Notes: generated by a model from the letters alone, not told the origin. Counted from the stretch's first letter, positions 45,281-58,152 are shown. The stretch: DNA of 64,000 nt from Pictodentalium vernedei (GCA_031216915.1 CM062292.1:7379920-7443919), one strand, 5' to 3'. Made by a program: numbers and translations.

Positions 45281-45889
45281 GACCGAGGACATAACCCCGA
45301 CCTTGATATTCAACCTCGACCTCTAGTCGTCTTTTCTCATCTGATTTCAGCGGAATATGGGATCTAGTGGTTTTGGCATAGCTAACTACAATATGAAGTC
45401 GTTTTGGGTTTGAAACAAGACCATGTGGCTCGCAAAATTAACTGTTCATGTCAATGAAACCTTGTGCAACTCGGGCAGGCGAGCCAGTCTATACATATTT
45501 TGGTCATCTTTGTATGAATAGAAGTATTCTACAGGACTCGAAACGAATTTTTGCACCTATAATATTTACTCGGTCCGAGGAACATTTCTGGGGGATTGAA
45601 ACTGATTTTGAACGTGACCATGACTTTGATTGAGCACCCTTGAGCTTTTAAAATCTCCAATTCCCGACCGATTCTGACGAAATTGCGTATCTGAGGTTAT
45701 TGCGCAGTGTAGAACAATACCGAAGTTTCATAACATAGAACTGACATGACATTTTGCCACTGTGCAAGGCAAGACATCCAGTATAACAATATTTGACAGG
45801 GTGGATTACTCTGCTGTGAAAAATTAGACCCGTCGACCGAGATTTCCATGTCCTGGGGAAAAAAACGAATGTTGGGTGACACGGGACAA

Positions 45890-48105
45890 GCTTGTGAAAT
45901 ACACAGCCATTGATCGAGACTTGCCCTTCAGCCCAATAATGTCTGACAGGGCTGATATCTCTGCGAGGGACTATAAGCCCTGGAGCTGTGTTTCTAATGT
46001 CTGCGTAGACTACGACGTCAGGTAAGTGATGAGCTTAATATATTTACATGTCCAATTGCTGAGATTTTCCTGTCAGGGGTGACTATGGGCGTCAGTTAGG
46101 TGATAATGGGGTCCCGATTTTGATACATTCCCAATATTCGATGGAAATACTCAGCCACTGTGCCACTCCCGACATTGTCTGACAGAACTGACTCCCCGAG
46201 AGGGAGATTTACCTGTCAGTGATGACAACATTCCCCATATCCGGTGGAAATACACAGCCACTGTGCCATTCCCGACATTTCATGACAGGACCATTCCCCG
46301 AGAGGGAATATCAACCTCGGTAGATAAGATTCTCCTGTCACGGGTGACTACGGACGTCACTATTTTGATACATTCCCAATCCGGTGGAAATACACAGCCA
46401 CTGTGCAATTCCTGACCTTCAGCCCGACATCTCCTGAAAGGACTGAGATCCCCGAGAGGGAATATTAACCTCGGTAGCTGAGAGTCTCCTGCCAGGGGTA
46501 ACTATGGGCGTCTGATAGGTGATACCGGGTTCACGATTTTGATACATTGCCAATATCCGATTGAAATACCCAGCCACTGTGCCATTCCAAGCCTTCAGCC
46601 CAACATTTCCCGACAGAGCTGATATACCCGCTTTTGATACATTCCCGATATCCGGTGAAAAGACACATCCACTGTGCCATTTCCGACCTTCAGCCTGACA
46701 TTTCCAAACAGGGCTGATATCTCCGAGAGAGAATATCAACTTCGGTAGCTGAGATTCTCCTGTCTGGGGTGGTTAAGGGCGTGAGTTAGGTGATAAGGGG
46801 GTCACGATTGTGATACATTCACAATATCTGGTGGAAATACACAGCCACTGATATACATTCCTGAGCTTCAGGCCGATGTTTTCTAACAGGGCGGATATAC
46901 CCGAGAGGAAATGTCAACATCGGTAGGTGATATTCGCCTGTCAGGGGTGACTACGGGCGTCAGTTAGGTGAAAAGGGGGTAACGATTTTGATATATTCAC
47001 CATATCCCGTGGAAATACACAGCCACTATGCTATTCCCGACCTTCAGTCCGACACTTCTAGACAGGGCTGATATCTTCGAGAGGGAATGACTGGAATTCT
47101 AATGTCAATGGTGACTACGGGCGTCAATTGGGAGATGGGGGTCACGATTTTGATACATTTTGATACATTTTCAATATCCGGTGAAAATGCACAACCAATG
47201 AGCCATTCTAGATCTTTAGGCCGACAATGTCTGACAGGGCTGATATCCCCGAGAAGGAATATAAACCTCAGTAGCTTAAATTCTTATGCCAGGGGTGACT
47301 ACGGCCGTCCGTTAGGTTATAAGGGGGTCACGGTTCTGATACATTCCCAATATCCGTTTGGAATAAACAGCCACTGTATCATTCTCGATTTTTAGCCGGA
47401 CATTGTCTGACAGGTCTGATATTCCCGAGAGTGAATGTCAACCTCGGTAGCAGAAATGTTCATGTCAGTGGTGACTGCGGGGTCATTGTGGTGATAAGAG
47501 GCAACGCTGTCGATACATTCCTGATATTCCGTTTAAATATACAGCCACTGTGCCATTCCCGACGCCTATCCCGACATTGTCTGATAGGGCATCCACGAGA
47601 AGGAATATCAACCTCGGTAGCTGACATTCTCATGTCAGGGGTGATTACGGCCCTCAATTTGGTGATAAGGGGTCGGGGTTTTGATACATTCCCAAAATCC
47701 GGCGGAAACACACATCCACTGTGCCATTCCAGATCTTTAGCCCGACAATGTCTGATAAGGCTGATATTCCTGAAAAGGAATATCAACCTCGGTGGCCGAA
47801 ATTCTAATGTCAGGGGTGACTACGGGCGTCAATTATGTGATAAGGGGTCACGATTTTGATACATTTTCAATATCCGGTGAAAATACACAACCACTGTGCC
47901 ATTCTAGATCTTTAGCCCGACTATGTCTAACAGGGCTGATATCCCCGAGAAGGAATATCAACCTCAGTAGCTTAAATGCTCATGTCAGGGGTGACTACGG
48001 CCGTCACTTAGGTTATAAGTGGGTCACGGTTCTGATACATTGCCATTATCCGTTTGAAATACACAGCCACTGTGCCATTCTGGACCTTTAGCCGATCTTT
48101 CACCC
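45890..48105. repeat. Satellite array, unit about 170-180 bp, about 12 units
   Basis: Recurring order: GTGACTACGGGCGTCAGTTAG, GTGATAAGGGGGTCACGAT, TTTGATACATTCCC, AATATCCGGTGGAAATACAC, AGCCACTGTGCCATTCC, GACATTGTCTGACAGGGCTG, ATATCCCCGAGAGGGAATAT, CAACCTCGGTAGCTGAGATT. GTGATAAG-type landmarks lie at 46509, 46780, 46950, 47121, 47304, 47480, 47651, 47826 and 48000, giving 170-183 bp spacing. A partial early part begins near 45890. Short frames on both strands are by-products. Confidence 0.9.
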
Positions 48106-48126
48106 CTGACCCGAGAACTTAAGCTG

Positions 48127-48660
48127 CTGCCTGCTGACCCATCCATTATTTACTTGCCTGCTGACTCATAATGGATGAGTCAGCAGGCAAGTAAATAATG
48201 GATGGGTCAGCAGGCAAGTAAATAATGGATGAGTCAGCAGGCAAGTAAATAATGGATGGGTCAGCAGGCAAGTAAATAATGGATGGGTCAGCAGGCAAGT
48301 AATAAATGGATGGGTCAGCAGGAAAGTAAATAATGGATGGGTCAGCAGGCAAGTAAATAATGGATGGGTCAGCAGGCAAGTAATAAATGGATGGGTCAGC
48401 AGGCAAGTAAATAATGGATGGGTCAGCAGGCAAGTAATAAATGGATGGGTCAGCAGGCAAGTAAATAATTGATGAGTCAGCAGGCAAGTAAATAATGGAT
48501 GGGTCAGCAGGCAAGTAAATAATGGATGAGTCAGCAGGCAAGTAAATAATGGATGGGTCAGCAGGCAAGTAAATAATGGATGGGTCAGCAGGCAAGTAAT
48601 AAATGGATGGGTCAGCAGGCAAGTAAATAATGGATGGTCTCAGCAGGCAAGTAAATAATG
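48127..48660. repeat. Minisatellite, 27-bp unit, about 18 copies, with inverted head
   Basis: Unit GGATG(G/A)GTCAGCAGGCAAGT followed by AAATAAT (some units have AATAA and are a few bases shorter). The first 43 bases (48127-48169) are the array in reverse orientation, forming a palindrome with 48175-48217 around a 5-bp centre. A minus-strand frame of PADPSI(I/Y)YL repeats is a by-product of the period. Confidence 0.93.
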
Positions 48661-48664
48661 GATC

Positions 48665-49620
48665 ATACCAACATAATGTAAATAATTTTCTCTATATAGT
48701 TTTATTCTGTTAAACTTCATAACTTGTATCATTCACTAATTCAACAAATAATCAGTGGAACTATCAACACCAATTATAAGGCAAACTGTTAAACTCTAAT
48801 TCACTCAAGTGACGGTAGGTCTCTGAGAGCAGAATTCATCAACGTTAACAAGAAACAGGGAGATAGATTGCCACAAAATGACCGAAGACCCAGTACTGTC
48901 GGTTGTTATATACACTGAAGAACATGCCTGGCCTTGAGTAGAATTGCGCATCTGTTGAATACAGATCCCGTGATCGTCAGCAAAAACAAGTCACGTCGGT
49001 CAGGTTACACGAGGCACCCTTTATCAATTAGGTACCTCCGCCGAAACGTCCCCATACTCTAAGGTTTCGTTTATGTCTGCCTGTGACTGTCGATGGCAGC
49101 ATGGACGTGACAAGGCTTATACAAGATATCACGCGGTATCCCAGTTTTCCTGTTATGATATGTTGACGACAGGATAAAATTCCATTACGTCTGAAACACT
49201 GTTTATACTGGATAGCTAATTTCTATGAACAACAATTAAGTTTACAACTAACATTTAATTTACTCATTTTAGAAACCTAACCCCTTCCCTCGGAAGGCTA
49301 CATTTCGCGGCAGACTAGAGAGCCCGTGTCATTGTTCAATATCAAACTCGTATGATCTCTAATATGTCGGCAACAGGGGTAACTAGAGAGCCCGTGTCCT
49401 TGGCCAATATCAAACTGGTTTGATCTCTGATATGTGCGCTACAGGGGTGACTAGAAAGCCCATGTCCTGATCAGTATCAAATTGGTATGGTCGCTGGTAT
49501 GTCCGCTGGAGGGGTAACTAGTTGAGCCCGTGCCATTGGTCACTATCAAACTGGTATGATCGCTTATATGTCCCCACCACCCAAGAAATGAAACGCCCTA
49601 CTTTTCTCCTACCCCTTGGT
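48665..49620. other. No gene seen; three short direct repeats
   Basis: GAGAGCCCGTGTC(A/C)TT with AATATCAAACTNGTNTGATC recurs at 49318-49360, 49385-49425, 49450-49490 and 49525-49560, a small tandem repeat of about 65-70 bp. Nothing else recognised. Confidence 0.6.
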
Positions 49621-49649
49621 TTTTCATCTGTTACAAGACATTACTGCCT

Positions 49650-50470
49650 CTATCTACACTCAGGAAAATCCGCGCCAAATTTGGTTCCAGGCAGAACCAA
49701 AACTCATCGAAAAACCAACACAAATCATTCTTCATGTGGTCTAGAACCAGGCAATTTCATATATGGAGTTTCCTGCCTTGTTAAGACGAAAAATTGCCGT
49801 CGTCGTGCAACTTACCACACGTGTGATGGAAAAATCGAAAACGTCTTTCTGACGTTACTTCGTCGCCATTTTAAAACTTCAACTTGACGCGGCTTTGTGT
49901 TTTACAATATATACAATGTACAGAGGACTTGTATTTATGTATTGGTGTTCAAGGTATATACTTATGCACATTGGCTAATCATGACCGTGGCAGTGTTACG
50001 GTGGAGGAAGCCGGAGTACCCGGAGAGCACCACCGAGCAACGACGAGCAGCTGCCAGCTCCCCAACATCGTAATTCCGCACTGCAGCACAGGCAGGGTTA
50101 GATTGGTTGACGATATGCGTACCATCGACATGCAGTATGCCTTAGTACACGGCGTCATCGTGCCCCCATGTGGACAATAGGGTTTAAGTTCCTTGCCCAA
50201 GGACACAACGCGGGAGTCCGAATTGATAGCTCAGACGGTCACCCATCCAATGATTAACCGGGCTCGGCGTTGCTTAACTTCTGTGATCTGACGAGAACCG
50301 GTTACCGCAACGCCACCGCGCCCCCTCCAGAGGACATGACAATCCAGTTAATATGACGGATTGAAGAACCAAAACATGTGTATGTTTGGTTCCAGGTAAC
50401 GAAATTTGGTTCCCCTACCAGGATAAACTAAAGAACCAGTTTTGGTTCCCGGAGGAACAAAAAATCCTTT
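49650..50470. mobile_element. MITE family 4 (GGTTCC type) split by a SINE
   Basis: AAATTTGGTTCCAGGCAGAA at the left (about 49676) and GGTTCCAGGTAACGAAATTT with AGAACCAGTTTTGGTTCCC at the right (50390-50445) flank the SINE at 49928-50325. Outer ends CACTCAGGAAAATCC and GGATTTTTTG-type sequence are roughly complementary. It matches the fragment at 16985-17025. Confidence 0.6.
49928..50325 (-). mobile_element. SINE with 5S rRNA-like head, copy 3
   Basis: Read on the minus strand, the head TCTCGTCAGATCACAGAAGT, then TAAGCAACGCCGAGCCCGGT, then TTGGATGGGTGACCG follows the 3' part of animal 5S rRNA (which has TCTGATCTCGGAAG, TAAGCAGGGTCGGGCC and CTTGGATGGGAGACCG). It then joins the same body as SINE copies 1 and 2 (CGTTGTGTCCTTGGGCAAGG, GGAGAACCACCGAGC-type block, TGACCTT-type end). 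5S-headed SINEs (SINE3 class) use the 5S internal promoter. This is the same body with a different head. Confidence 0.82.
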
Positions 50471-51369
50471 GTGTATAATATTGGCCTTCATTTTCTCCCA
50501 GTCGTTCATTTGATTTGTCTTTTGCCCTGAATAAATATAAATTTCGTTCCCCTGTTTGCAAAATATTTTTATAAGTAACATTTATCAGCTGAAAGGAATT
50601 GAAAATAATGGTGAGCATGTGACAGCTGAGTATCTGCCGGTGTATTACCGTATATATATCTTGACATGGAAATATACCACCCCCCCCACTCCTACACTCC
50701 CTCCCAGCAATTCATTCCTGAGTCGTCGCCGTTTCAAATACCATTTTCGAACAGGTGTAGTAAGAGATGTGAGTATAAGAAAGCAGGCTTGTAGTGCTCC
50801 GGATTATACAGGTGTTATTTGGATTCTTGTAGGAATCACAGACACACCAGACCCACCAGGCACTTAAGAAATAGTCGATGAATAGTTTAAGAATAACCAG
50901 AGATTAAATGGACATCCTTGAATATTCACCTTTCGGTGTTTCGTCTCTCGTCCATTTGTTAAAATGGGTTATGCCTTTGCAAACCAATCAGCTCAAATCA
51001 TAGCATATCTGAACGTGAAATGAGTCCTCCTCAGTACCTACATGTTGCAATTGTGTTCGTCAGTGCCGGCGTTGGTGTTTTACGAGGATGGGAACCTGGG
51101 TGCATCCTTTATAGATACATCAGAACATGTCATCAGTCCTGCTGTGCTGTTTGAATGAGAGTTCCTGACATTATGTGGGCTTTTTAGCCTTTCAAACTCT
51201 CGAAATCGTGGTGTTTGTTTTATGGGATTGTGTTGAGTTTTTGGACATAAAATCATAAGAGTGGCGATGTTTCGATATATCTTATCTTATCTCTTTTACG
51301 GGAGAAAATTGGAACCGTCACGCAATTTCTATGCTCTTGTGAAACCTCGAATGGAATCCACTTTTCAAT
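50471..51369. other. No gene seen
   Basis: A short C-rich run near 50682. No domain in any frame. Confidence 0.35.
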
Positions 51370-53590
51370 TCTTATGATACTATCGCCTACTGGTGCTGTC
51401 TATCTCCGTCGTGAACCTTTATCAATAGACAAACTGGATTATTGTTACAATACTACTGTCTACTGGTGCTGTCTATCTCCGCCGTGAACCTAATATCAAT
51501 AGACATACTAGACTATTGTTACGATACTATAACCTACTGGTGCTGTCTATCTCCGCCGTGAACCATTTATCAATAGACATACTAGACTATTGTTAAAATA
51601 CTACTGTCTACTGGTGCTGTCTATCTCCGTCGTGCGCCTAGACATACTGGACTATTGTTACAGTACTACTGTCTACTGGTGCTGTCTATCTCCGCCGTGA
51701 ACCTAATATCAATAGACATACTAGACTATTGGTACAATACTGTCACCTAGTGGTGCGGTCTATCTCCGTCGTGAACCTTTTATCAATAGACATACTGGAT
51801 TGTTACAATACTACTGTCTACTGGTGCTGTCTATCTCCGCCGTGAAGCTAATATCAATAGACATACTAGACTATTGTTACAATACTGTCACCTAGTGGTG
51901 CGGTCTATCTCCGTCGTGAACCTTTTATCAATAGACATACTAGACTATTGTTACAATACTACTGTCTACCGGTGCTGTCTATCTCCTCCGTGAACCTAAT
52001 ATCAATAGACATACTAGACTATTGTTACAATACTGTCACCTAGTGGTGCTGTCTATCTCCGTCGTGAACCTTTTATCAATAGACATACTGGACTATTGTT
52101 ACAATACTACTGTCTACTGGTGCTGTCTATCTCCGCCGTGAAGCTAATATCAATAGACATACTAGACTATTGTTACAATACTGTCACCTAGTGGTGCGGT
52201 CTATCTCCGCCGTAAACCTAATATCAATAGGCATACTAGACTATTGTTAGGATACTATCGCCAACTGGTGCTGTCTATCTCCGCCGTGAACCTAACATCA
52301 ATAGACATACTAGACTATTGTTACAGTACTATCACCTACTGGCGCTGTCTATCTCCGTCGTGAACCTTTTGTCAATAGACGTACTAGACTATTGTTACGA
52401 TACTGTCGCCTACTGGTGCTGTCTAGCTCCGTCCTGAATCTTTTATCAATAGACATACTAGACTATTGTTAGGATACTATCGCCAACTGGTGCTGTCTAT
52501 TTCCACCGTGATCCTAATATCAATAGACATACTAGACTAATATCAATAGACATACTAGACTATTGTTACGATACATTCGCCTATTGGTGCTGTCTATTTC
52601 CGCCGTGAACCTTTTATCAATAGACATACTAGACTATTGTTACAAAACTACTGTCTACTGGTGCTCTCTATCTCCGTCGTGAACATTTTATCAATAGACA
52701 AACTGGACTATTTTTACAATACTACTGTCTACTGGTGCTGTCTATCTCCGTCGTGAATCTAATATCAATAGACATACTAGACTACGGTTACGATAATATC
52801 GCCTACTGGTGCTGTCTATCTCCGCCGTGAACCTAATGTCAATAGACATACTAGACTATTGTTACGATACTATCGCCTACTGGTGCTGTCTATCTCCGTC
52901 GTGAACACAATATCAATAGACATACTAGACTATTGTTACGATACTACTGTCTACTGGTGCTGTCTATCTCCGCCGTGAACCTAATATCAATAGATATACT
53001 AGACTATTGTTACGATACTATCGCCTACTGGTGCTGTCTATCTCCGCCGTGAACCTAATGTCAATAGACATACTAGACTATTGTTACGATACTATCGTCT
53101 ACTGGTGCTGTCTATCTCCGCCGTGAACCTTTTATCAATAGACATACTAGACTATTGTTACGATACTATCGCCAACTGGTGCTGTCTATCTCCGCCGTGA
53201 ACCTAATATCAATAGACCTACTAGACTATTGTTACAATACTACTGTCTACTGGTGTTGTCTATCTCCGCCGTGAACCTTTTATCAATAGACATACTAGAC
53301 TATTGTTACGATGTTATCGCCAACTGGTGCTGTCTATCTCCGTCGTGAACCATTTATCAATAGACATACTAGACTATTGTTACGATACTATCCCCAACTG
53401 GTGCTGTCTATCTCCGGCGTGAACCCTTTATCAATAGACATACTAGACTATTGTTACGATACTATCCCCAACTGGTGCTGTCTATCTCCGGCGTGAACCC
53501 TTTATCAATAGACATACTAGACTATTGTTACGATACTATCCCCAACTGGTGCTGTCTATCTCCGGCGTGAAGACAGACAAACTAGACTAT
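51370..53590. repeat. Satellite array, 74-bp unit, about 30 copies
   Basis: Unit: CTACTGGTGCTGTCTATCTC then CGCCGTGAACC, (T/A)(A/T)TATCAATAGACATACTAG, ACTATTGTTACGATACTATC. Variation between units is 5-15%, with sub-families (ACTACTGT or ACTATCGC before the CTACTGG; CCGCCGTG, CCGTCGTG or CCGGCGTG). The last units (from 53390) are nearly identical, suggesting recent local expansion at the right edge. Confidence 0.95.
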
Positions 53591-53594
53591 TAGA

Positions 53595-56429
53595 AAATTG
53601 ATTAGAAGCCATTTATCTTCCTTTGAATGCAACAAGGCGTCATTTGTAATGCCAAAGCATTGCAGATGATGCCATCTTGGGACGCTGAACGGACGATATA
53701 TTGTGCAAATGGGTGGTAACGCAATCTTCACTTTCGCTTCAAATGTCATTTTTATGAATTTTCTGACCAACTTTGTGATTCTAGTCGCAGAATGAGTTGT
53801 TATGTTCTGAAAGTCGACAATAGGGAATTGCATAAAATCTCTCCAGGATTTGATTTTTCGATTAAACGAGATGGCTTCGAATCGAATTAGTGACAAGATT
53901 CGTAATCGAATCGAATTTCGAATGTTCGCCGTACTTACCTAAAGGGTAACCAAGCATATCTTTCTAATATTTATGGGGTAGCCCGGATAAGAGTTGTTTT
54001 TTTCTATCATGGAAAAAATCAATGCAATCAGTTGTCCATTCTCTTCGTGTCTTTTCCAAGTGCATTTAAATGTAAACGTCTCTTCTGATTCATGATGGAA
54101 TGACGAGTGTGTGATTTTCGACATGTTCCGATTTCCTCTGTTCAAAAGTCTCAGTCTGTGTAACAGTGGTGGAGCATCCTTTATGCGGTTGCCTTCCAGG
54201 TTTTTGTCATGGTGGGGCATGGGGGCGGGGGGGGGGGGGTTGCATGAACATAGGTGGAGGTGGGTGGGTGGTTAAGTGCAAAAACATATATGTGTAAACA
54301 GTTAATGCATGTTTTTACTTTTTCACTATTATGGCATTTTTGTGCCCCAAACATTAACAAAATGTCACCTATTGGCCATAAAAGACCATTTAGAAGAATT
54401 AGTAAATCCCCTTAGTTTGACGAATATTGGATAATTTCATCAAAAACTGACTGGGTGTCCGATATTGAATGGAAAAAAAATGTCTGACAGTTTTCTCCTA
54501 AAGTCGACTAAAATATCTATTCACAACATAATTCATTCATATTCGATTTTTTATGGAATAATCTTTAAAGTACTATCTAATGAGTCATAATAGCGAGGTG
54601 GGATTGGTTTATCAAAATGAAAAAATTGAAAATATTAACATTTATTTAAACAAAAAATAAAAAAGTTTGATTTAACAAAAACAAAAAGAGTCTTTTTGAT
54701 AGCTACCCTGCTATGCTATGCAGATGCCATAACAAAAACAAAAAAATAAGGTTTGCTCTTCTTGAGTCAAAACAAAAATAAGTCCCTTTTTCGCAACTTA
54801 TATTTGCAACATTTTCACGAGTGCGTCATCAGCAGTAGTAAATTAATTATTGACACAGCAGGCACAGTGCTTACAAATACCGACATATGCCATGGTTTAC
54901 AGAAACTAGACTGTTAGAAGTGTCACTGCATATCAGAATATCAAAATTAGGAAAAGCTTATTTAAATTTGATTTAAAATCAAAGCCTTCTGGGAAAAAGA
55001 ATAATTGAGTTTCATTTGCAAGGTAAACACCGAGAAACTAGATTTGTAGGAATATTAAGTTATACATTATACATTTAGTTTGTCTGATCTGGTTTGATTG
55101 GAGTTTTACATCGCTTTCAACAACTATGTCTATATGATGCCTGTATCACAACGTTGTTAGTTCCCAAGATGAAGGTAGAATTACCCAGTCAGATCCAGTG
55201 GATGGCCTAAAAAATTCACCAACCACTGGGGAAGGAATTGACGAGCTCATCCACACAGATACCCCAATATAAGGATAAAACACATTCCGTAGAATTTGCT
55301 ACATCAATATAGCAAACTGTCCATGTGAACAGCCAGGCCAACGCTGCTGTACATTAACAACCTGGCTACCAGAAATGGACCTATTATACCCGGGCCCACA
55401 CAGGGTTCAGGCTATACAGTAATGTGTCTTTGTGAACTGATGTGAATCTGGTAAGTCATGACAATGCATCTGACAGAGTAAATGGAAACATGTTTGAAGA
55501 TATAAAAATATCCATTGAATCGGTGTGCATTACACTTTTCGAGTTTGTGTTCTAGTCCGAAGTTTTGTATATAAAATGTATGTGAAGGGGGTGGGTCCCC
55601 CAAAATGTCATGGAAAACATTTGCAGGAAAGGGTGGGTGGGTCAAAAAATCTTCAAAATAAAAAAAATCCACCTATGTTCAGGCATTTCTTCTGGCCTTC
55701 CCCGGGTGGAGCGATGAAATTTGTGTTGGTTCGGCTTCTGTTATCTTGAATTCCATAGGTACTGTTAATTGCTGTGGTGATAGGACAATTTGCCCGTGAC
55801 AATATTTCAATTGGTGTACAGCTTTTAAAATATCCTTCAGTATACTGTCATTTGATATTGGATACATAAACAGCCTTTCAGTTAATTAACCACCGGATAA
55901 TAGCGGTCGGTCTTTTACTGAGAAGCCACCATCGTCTCTTGTGCTTGTTCTCAGAAACTACATATACATTGCTACATGTAGTTCGCTGTATAATTTCTAT
56001 GATATTGCTTTAAACCTCCTACATAAATTCCTACGAACGCATGATTAAACTGATCTTGGTTAGGCATTTTTTGAAGTAGGAACAAATCACTCTCCATTGA
56101 AGGGGGAAAGCAAAATAAAATCGAGATATAATCAGGCAAATAGTTTTGTACATTTCCGTAGTAAATGATAATCGTGATTATTATTTTATAAACTGGAGTG
56201 AGTGAAATCATAATCATACAAATTTTAAAAAAATGACAGCCTTTGTCTTTACTTCAGCCGTTAGATGTGAATAGGTTAAATCGACCCTTTTGTCCCTCAC
56301 AAAAGTCGGCAACATATACATTGAAGTTCAGCTGTGTGAAGTTATTGTGAAAATCGTCGATGAGGACGAGGTCATTGGATACCCGTAGAGCGTAAGCACA
56401 AGACACCAGGAAATTAGTTTGAAACTATG
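53595..56429. other. No supported gene; possible large inverted-end element
   Basis: A poly(G) tract at 54224-54239 is followed by TGCATGAACATAGGTGGAGG. The complement, TCCACCTATGTTCAGGCA, lies at about 55668-55685, so 54240-55685 may be one insertion with short inverted ends. AT-rich inside, with no protein domain. Frames at 53582-54220 show none either. Confidence 0.35.
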
Positions 56430-57060
56430 GAGTTAATAGGGAACTACGCAACGGAGATTTCGGACATAGAAGTAGACACAAACCCGGGATAAAAATATCG
56501 TCAAAGAAAGTCTCATGGTGGATTGTAACCTGAATTGGCGATAGGGGGTCAAAGCAAAGAGGACTGTAGATGGTCTGCGTGTTAAAGAGAAGCCAGGTTT
56601 CAAAGAGTACCTTGATGGCACCTTTGGTGGGTCACTGTTTTTCAAGATGAGATCGCGATCACTGGAGCTCAGAGGAAAAACTGGGAAAGACAATGCAAAG
56701 AGTGCCAAATGTTTTAACCTAGGCGTAGTGGAGACCCTGCAACACTTTCTATTAGAATGTTCAAAATACCAGTCTGACAAAATAAAATTCACCGGAAATA
56801 TGACGGGGAAGTGTGATGGGGGAATGAAGGACATGTGGTTAGTTGGAGACACACAGGAGAGGCTAAGTATGCTTATCGGTGAGATTGGGAAGAATGGGTT
56901 ACGGGATGTCATCGGGCAGTTCATCTCAGAATGTTGGGAGGAGAGAAGAGGCGTGGGGATAAGGAGGCATTTAGGAGAACAGGGCTTATCAAGGCCTTTT
57001 CACCTGAGAACTGCGAAAAATGAGCGGCTGATCAATGTGTTATTATTATTATCCTGCCTA
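56430..57060 (+). mobile_element. 5'-truncated non-LTR retrotransposon (CR1/L2-like), second copy
   Basis: It encodes the same C-terminal RT segment as 5493-6068 (RSRSLELRGK, then NLGVVETLQHFLLEC, WLVGDTQERLSMLIGEIGKN, SECWEERR). One zinc ligand is altered (KCFN in place of CKMCN). The tail is a short (TTA)n at about 57041-57052. Frameshifts and stops interrupt its 5' half. It begins near 56430, so it is shorter than the first copy. Confidence 0.82.
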
Positions 57061-57189
57061 TCAACACATTTCGAACAAAAAATAACAGTGTTAGCCACTG
57101 ACCTATCAAAAACATATTTTGTAAAATAATTAAACTTCATCGTCCATATCTCAAGCAACAGTAGTATGTCTCGGGCTTTTGGAGCCCTA

Positions 57190-57870
57190 TTTGGATGACC
57201 CCGGTGGATGACCTCGGAAGTGACGTCATGTCACATGACCCAATGCCACCAGGTGGTGTTGTCATGGTAACCCGCGTGAGCGGCCATGTTATGACGTCAT
57301 CTCTATAGCGATACGTGGTGTCAGTTCGCATGCGCAGCGCGTGTTGTTTGGGTGATACGTGTTTCCGTCGTCCATTTTGTATACTGGAGGCCGCCATCTT
57401 GGTTTCTATGGTAGCACGTGGTTGCTATGTTACCCAATTTTCTGCAATGGGACGGGGTATGTTCGGAGGGTATGTTCGATTGAATCGAAGTAAATCTAAT
57501 TACCATAAACAATCCGAAAATCCCTCCAAATCACCAAAATCCACCCAAAGTCACCGAAATTGACTTTGTTTGATACGGATTTCCCATTTTATCTGCTTAG
57601 TACGTAGTGCTATAGTACCGAGGGATCCCCTGGGGGTGTGGTCGATTGAATCGGAGTAAATCTAATTACCACAAATAACCCGACAGATTGTACTATTTCA
57701 AATTCTTTCAGAATCCTATTTAGGATTACGAGCGAAACTTTTGCTATAATAGTAGTGCTATAGTACCCAGGGGCCCCTGGGCGTGTGTTCGATTGAAGTG
57801 GAGTAATGTTCCGATTTTCCCATAATCCCTTTTTTAGATCCCATGACGTTTTTCCCAATAAGAGTAGCAC
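57190..57870 (+). repeat. Dispersed repeat family 2 (CRE/NRF1-bearing), copy 3 plus partial tandem
   Basis: Matches copy 1 over about 300 bp: TGACGTCA at 57221-57228 and 57292-57299, GTAACCCGCGTGAGCGGCCA, CGCATGCGCAGCG, CCATTTTGTATACTGGAGGC, and TCGATTGAATCGAAGTAAAT. From 57600 a second partial unit repeats GTCGATTGAATCGGAGTAAA and TCTAATTACCACAAATAACC. Confidence 0.8.
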
Positions 57871-58125
57871 GTAGTGATATAGGACAAATTTACCCAGAAT
57901 CCATTATTTAAATTACAAGTAGGGTCCATATGTGTACATGAAGGCTATGAAGCTAACTTCAAGTTCCACCATATACTCATGTGACGAACTACCCATATGT
58001 TAAGCTAAGGGATGTGTCGTACGAGGTTTAATTTACTATCCCTCTTAGCCTCATTTCGATTTTTTGAGGATACCTTTTTGGATTTGTTAAAAAAATAACA
58101 ACACAATTTTTTACAATTTAATTTT

Positions 58126-58131
58126 TTTATT
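58126..58131 (-). terminator. Polyadenylation signal after the RING gene
   Basis: AATAAA on the minus strand, 22 bp after the RING stop codon (58153). A likely 3' end of the leftmost Polinton transcript. Confidence 0.5.
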
Positions 58132-58152
58132 CAACAACAAAAATATATCTTT

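Noticed and set aside
47087..48091. Repeated plus-strand ORFs of about 100 codons
   Set aside because: They recur once per 175-bp satellite unit and share its sequence.
48146..48622. 158-codon PADPSI-type repeat protein
   Set aside because: By-product of the 27-bp minisatellite on the minus strand.
50215..50325. 5S rRNA gene
   Set aside because: Only part of the 5S sequence is present, diverged, and joined to a SINE body.
51370..53590. CRISPR-like array
   Set aside because: The whole 74-bp unit repeats without unique spacers, and the context is animal DNA.
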